Assembly: GCF_003008555.2 (NCBI RefSeq)
Contig: NZ_CP027665.1
Coordinates: 2,480,001-2,544,000 of the forward strand
Reading direction: 5' to 3'
Length of the DNA stretch: 64,000 nt
From: Pukyongiella litopenaei
Lineage (GTDB): Bacteria; Pseudomonadota; Alphaproteobacteria; Rhodobacterales; Rhodobacteraceae
A program made the position numbers and the translations under genes. The notes under the pieces are model-generated. The model had not been told where the DNA came from and made no database searches. It worked only from the letters and a program-made list of their open reading frames with translations. Within the stretch, counting starts at the first letter, position 1; every line of letters starts with the position of its first letter. Positions 62,486-64,000 of the stretch are shown in pieces.

Positions 62486-64000
62486 TTGAAGAACACGCAT
62501 TCTCCGCTGCTTCGGTCGTATCACTCCTGGATCGCCAATGAATCGCTCGAGGATTATTCGCTGCGATATGCGGCGCGGTCATTTCGCAAATGGTCCCCCT
62601 TCATCATCGCGAACACCGCGCTTGGCGGCATATCCTTTCTCGCGCTCGAAGCAATCGGTGCGGCGATCACGCTGAGCCACGGCTTTGCCAATGCCTTTCC
62701 GGCGATCCTGGTCGCGATCGTGTTCATCTTCATCGCCAGTTTCCCGATCGCGTATTACTCCAGCCGCTACAATATCGACATGGACCTGCTGACGCGCGGC
62801 GCGGGGTTCGGGTATATCGGCTCGACGATTACGTCGCTCGTCTATGCCACGTTCACGTTCATCTTCTTCGCGCTCGAAGGCGCCATCATGGCGCAGGCCC
62901 TGTTGCTGCTGGCGGGAATTCCGCTGGTCGTCGGCTACCTGATCTCGTCCATCGTCATCATTCCGATCACCTTCATGGGCGTTACCATGATCAACCGCGT
63001 TCAGCTGGTCAGCCAACCGGTCTGGGTCGCGATGCAGCTGCTGCCGTTCGCCTACATCCTCTACGAAGACCCGGAGACGATCCGGCGGTGGACCGGGTTC
63101 ATCGGCACGCAGGAGGGCGGGAGCGCGTTCAACATCCTGTCATTCGGCAGCGCGCTTGGGATCCTGTTCGCCCTTTCCATCCAGATCGGCGAGCAGGTGG
63201 ATTACCTGCGGTTCCTGCCCGAGGAGAACCGGAAGAACAGGTCCGCCTGGTGGGCGGCCGTCATTCTCGCCGGCCCCGGCTGGATACTGGTCGGCGGGCT
63301 GAAGATCCTCTTCGGCAGCTTTCTCGCGGTGCTGGTCATTTCGGCCGGCCAACCCAAACAAACCGCGCTGGAACCGGTCCACATGTATATCCAGGCCTAT
63401 GAATACGTCTTTGCCGATCCGGGGCTTGTGCTGGCGGCGGCCACGATCTTCGTCATCATCTCGCAGGTCAAGATCAACATAACCAACGCCTATGCGGGTT
63501 CCCTGGCCTGGTCCAATTTCTTTTCGCGGGTGACGCTCTATCACCCCGGCCGCGTCGTCTGGCTGTTGTTCAACATCATGATCTCGCTCCTGCTGATGAT
63601 GCTGGGGGTGTTCGACACGCTCGAGGTGGTGCTTGCAATCTACTCGGTCATTGCGGCGGCCTGGGTCGGCGCCATCTTTGCCGATCTCGCGATCCTCAAG
63701 CCGCTCGGCATCAGCCCGTCATTCACCGAATTCAAGCGGGCCTATCTGCCCGATTTCAACCCGGTGGGATGTGGCGCGATGGCGCTGGCCTCGCTGGCCG
63801 CGTTCTTCGTCTTTGCCGGGTTTTTCGGTGAGCTTGCCCAGGCCTATGCCGCGCCGATGGCATTTTTCATCGCCTTGCTCACGGCGGTGCTGATCGGCGT
63901 CCTGACCGGCGGGCGCTATTACATTGCCCGTCCCTCGGTGGCGCTGGCCGGGCCCGGGGATGCAAATGTTCGCTGCGAGTTGTGCGGGTTCGAATATGAA
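62486..64000 (+). CDS. NCS1-like transporter domain protein, cut by the window edge; possible sensor fusion
   Basis: 505 codons without a stop to the window end, from TTG 62486 with AGGAGGTG 7-9 nt upstream. About 12 hydrophobic segments; the N-terminus (SLEDYSLRYAARSFRKWSPF) and QVKINITNAYAGSLAWSNFF resemble NCS1 purine/cytosine permeases. The chain then turns polar and reaches CELCGFEYE with Cys497 and Cys500 as the window ends. In NCS1 or SSS transporter-histidine kinase fusions a Cys-rich zinc-binding segment of this kind follows the transporter and precedes PAS and kinase domains. Whether a kinase follows cannot be seen. Confidence 0.65.
   Translation, partial: MKNTHSPLLRSYHSWIANESLEDYSLRYAARSFRKWSPFIIANTALGGISFLALEAIGAAITLSHGFANAFPAILVAIVFIFIASFPIAYYSSRYNIDMDLLTRGAGFGYIGSTITSLVYATFTFIFFALEGAIMAQALLLLAGIPLVVGYLISSIVIIPITFMGVTMINRVQLVSQPVWVAMQLLPFAYILYEDPETIRRWTGFIGTQEGGSAFNILSFGSALGILFALSIQIGEQVDYLRFLPEENRKNRSAWWAAVILAGPGWILVGGLKILFGSFLAVLVISAGQPKQTALEPVHMYIQAYEYVFADPGLVLAAATIFVIISQVKINITNAYAGSLAWSNFFSRVTLYHPGRVVWLLFNIMISLLLMMLGVFDTLEVVLAIYSVIAAAWVGAIFADLAILKPLGISPSFTEFKRAYLPDFNPVGCGAMALASLAAFFVFAGFFGELAQAYAAPMAFFIALLTAVLIGVLTGGRYYIARPSVALAGPGDANVRCELCGFEYE

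Overview
The window is about 64 kb of GC-rich DNA from an alphaproteobacterium, most likely family Rhodobacteraceae (Roseobacter group). Gene content points there: a 44-residue aa3-oxidase subunit IV, a ChvI/ChvG pair followed by a short HprK, RapZ, a mannose-type EIIA and HPr next to pckA, a long methylsuccinyl-CoA-dehydrogenase-like enzyme of the ethylmalonyl-CoA pathway, an etfBA/hbd cluster with a PduO-type adenosyltransferase, and several small families (recalled as DUF6173, DUF6473, DUF1491, DUF2062) typical of this group. No genus is claimed.

Layout, 1-49.9 kb (mostly core). A membrane glycerophosphodiesterase overlapping a phospholipase A2-like secreted protein (0.6-3.0 kb); oxidase subunit IV and a lipoprotein; the branched-chain amino-acid exporter azlCD; a molybdenum-cofactor operon fdhD-mobA-mobB-moeA (5.0-8.3 kb); greA, a TRIC channel, rnhA, a LysE exporter and ispH (9.8-13.1 kb); a monoheme cytochrome c, a NYN-domain protein and folK; rpoZ, the (p)ppGpp enzyme, pdxJ, acpS, lepB and rnc (15.7-22.4 kb). 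Two minus-strand genes (an SHMT-like PLP enzyme and an NhaC antiporter) sit between rnc and era-DUF1491-recO. Then come the methylsuccinyl-CoA dehydrogenase with a palindrome-rich upstream region, TauE, a hydrolase, pckA, the chvIG-hprK-rapZ-EIIA-HPr block, hbd, etfBA, the cobalamin adenosyltransferase, parC and tuf.

Layout, 49.9-52.3 kb (disturbed). Between the tuf terminator and a tRNA-Trp lies a visibly AT-richer gene with a HEPN-type RX4H motif, the C-terminal scrap of a glyoxalase-family gene and a DUF374 acyltransferase. The secE-nusG genes that usually follow tRNA-Trp in this group are not here.

Layout, 52.3-64 kb (accessory catabolic region). An NCS1 nucleobase/hydantoin-type permease, an Asp/Glu/hydantoin racemase homologue, a GntR regulator, an NMT1/SsuA-like ABC importer (binding protein, ATPase, permease), a second GntR regulator, an Ldh2-family dehydrogenase homologue lacking both active-site histidines, a BAAT-type acyl hydrolase, a DUF1684 protein, and the 5' part of a second NCS1-like transporter that runs into a CxxC segment at the window edge and may be a transporter-histidine kinase fusion. 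Together these look like an uncharacterised uptake and breakdown system for an N-heterocycle or N-carbamoyl/acylated compound, with two regulators and several palindromic candidate operators.

No CRISPR array, rRNA, insertion sequence or phage gene was seen.
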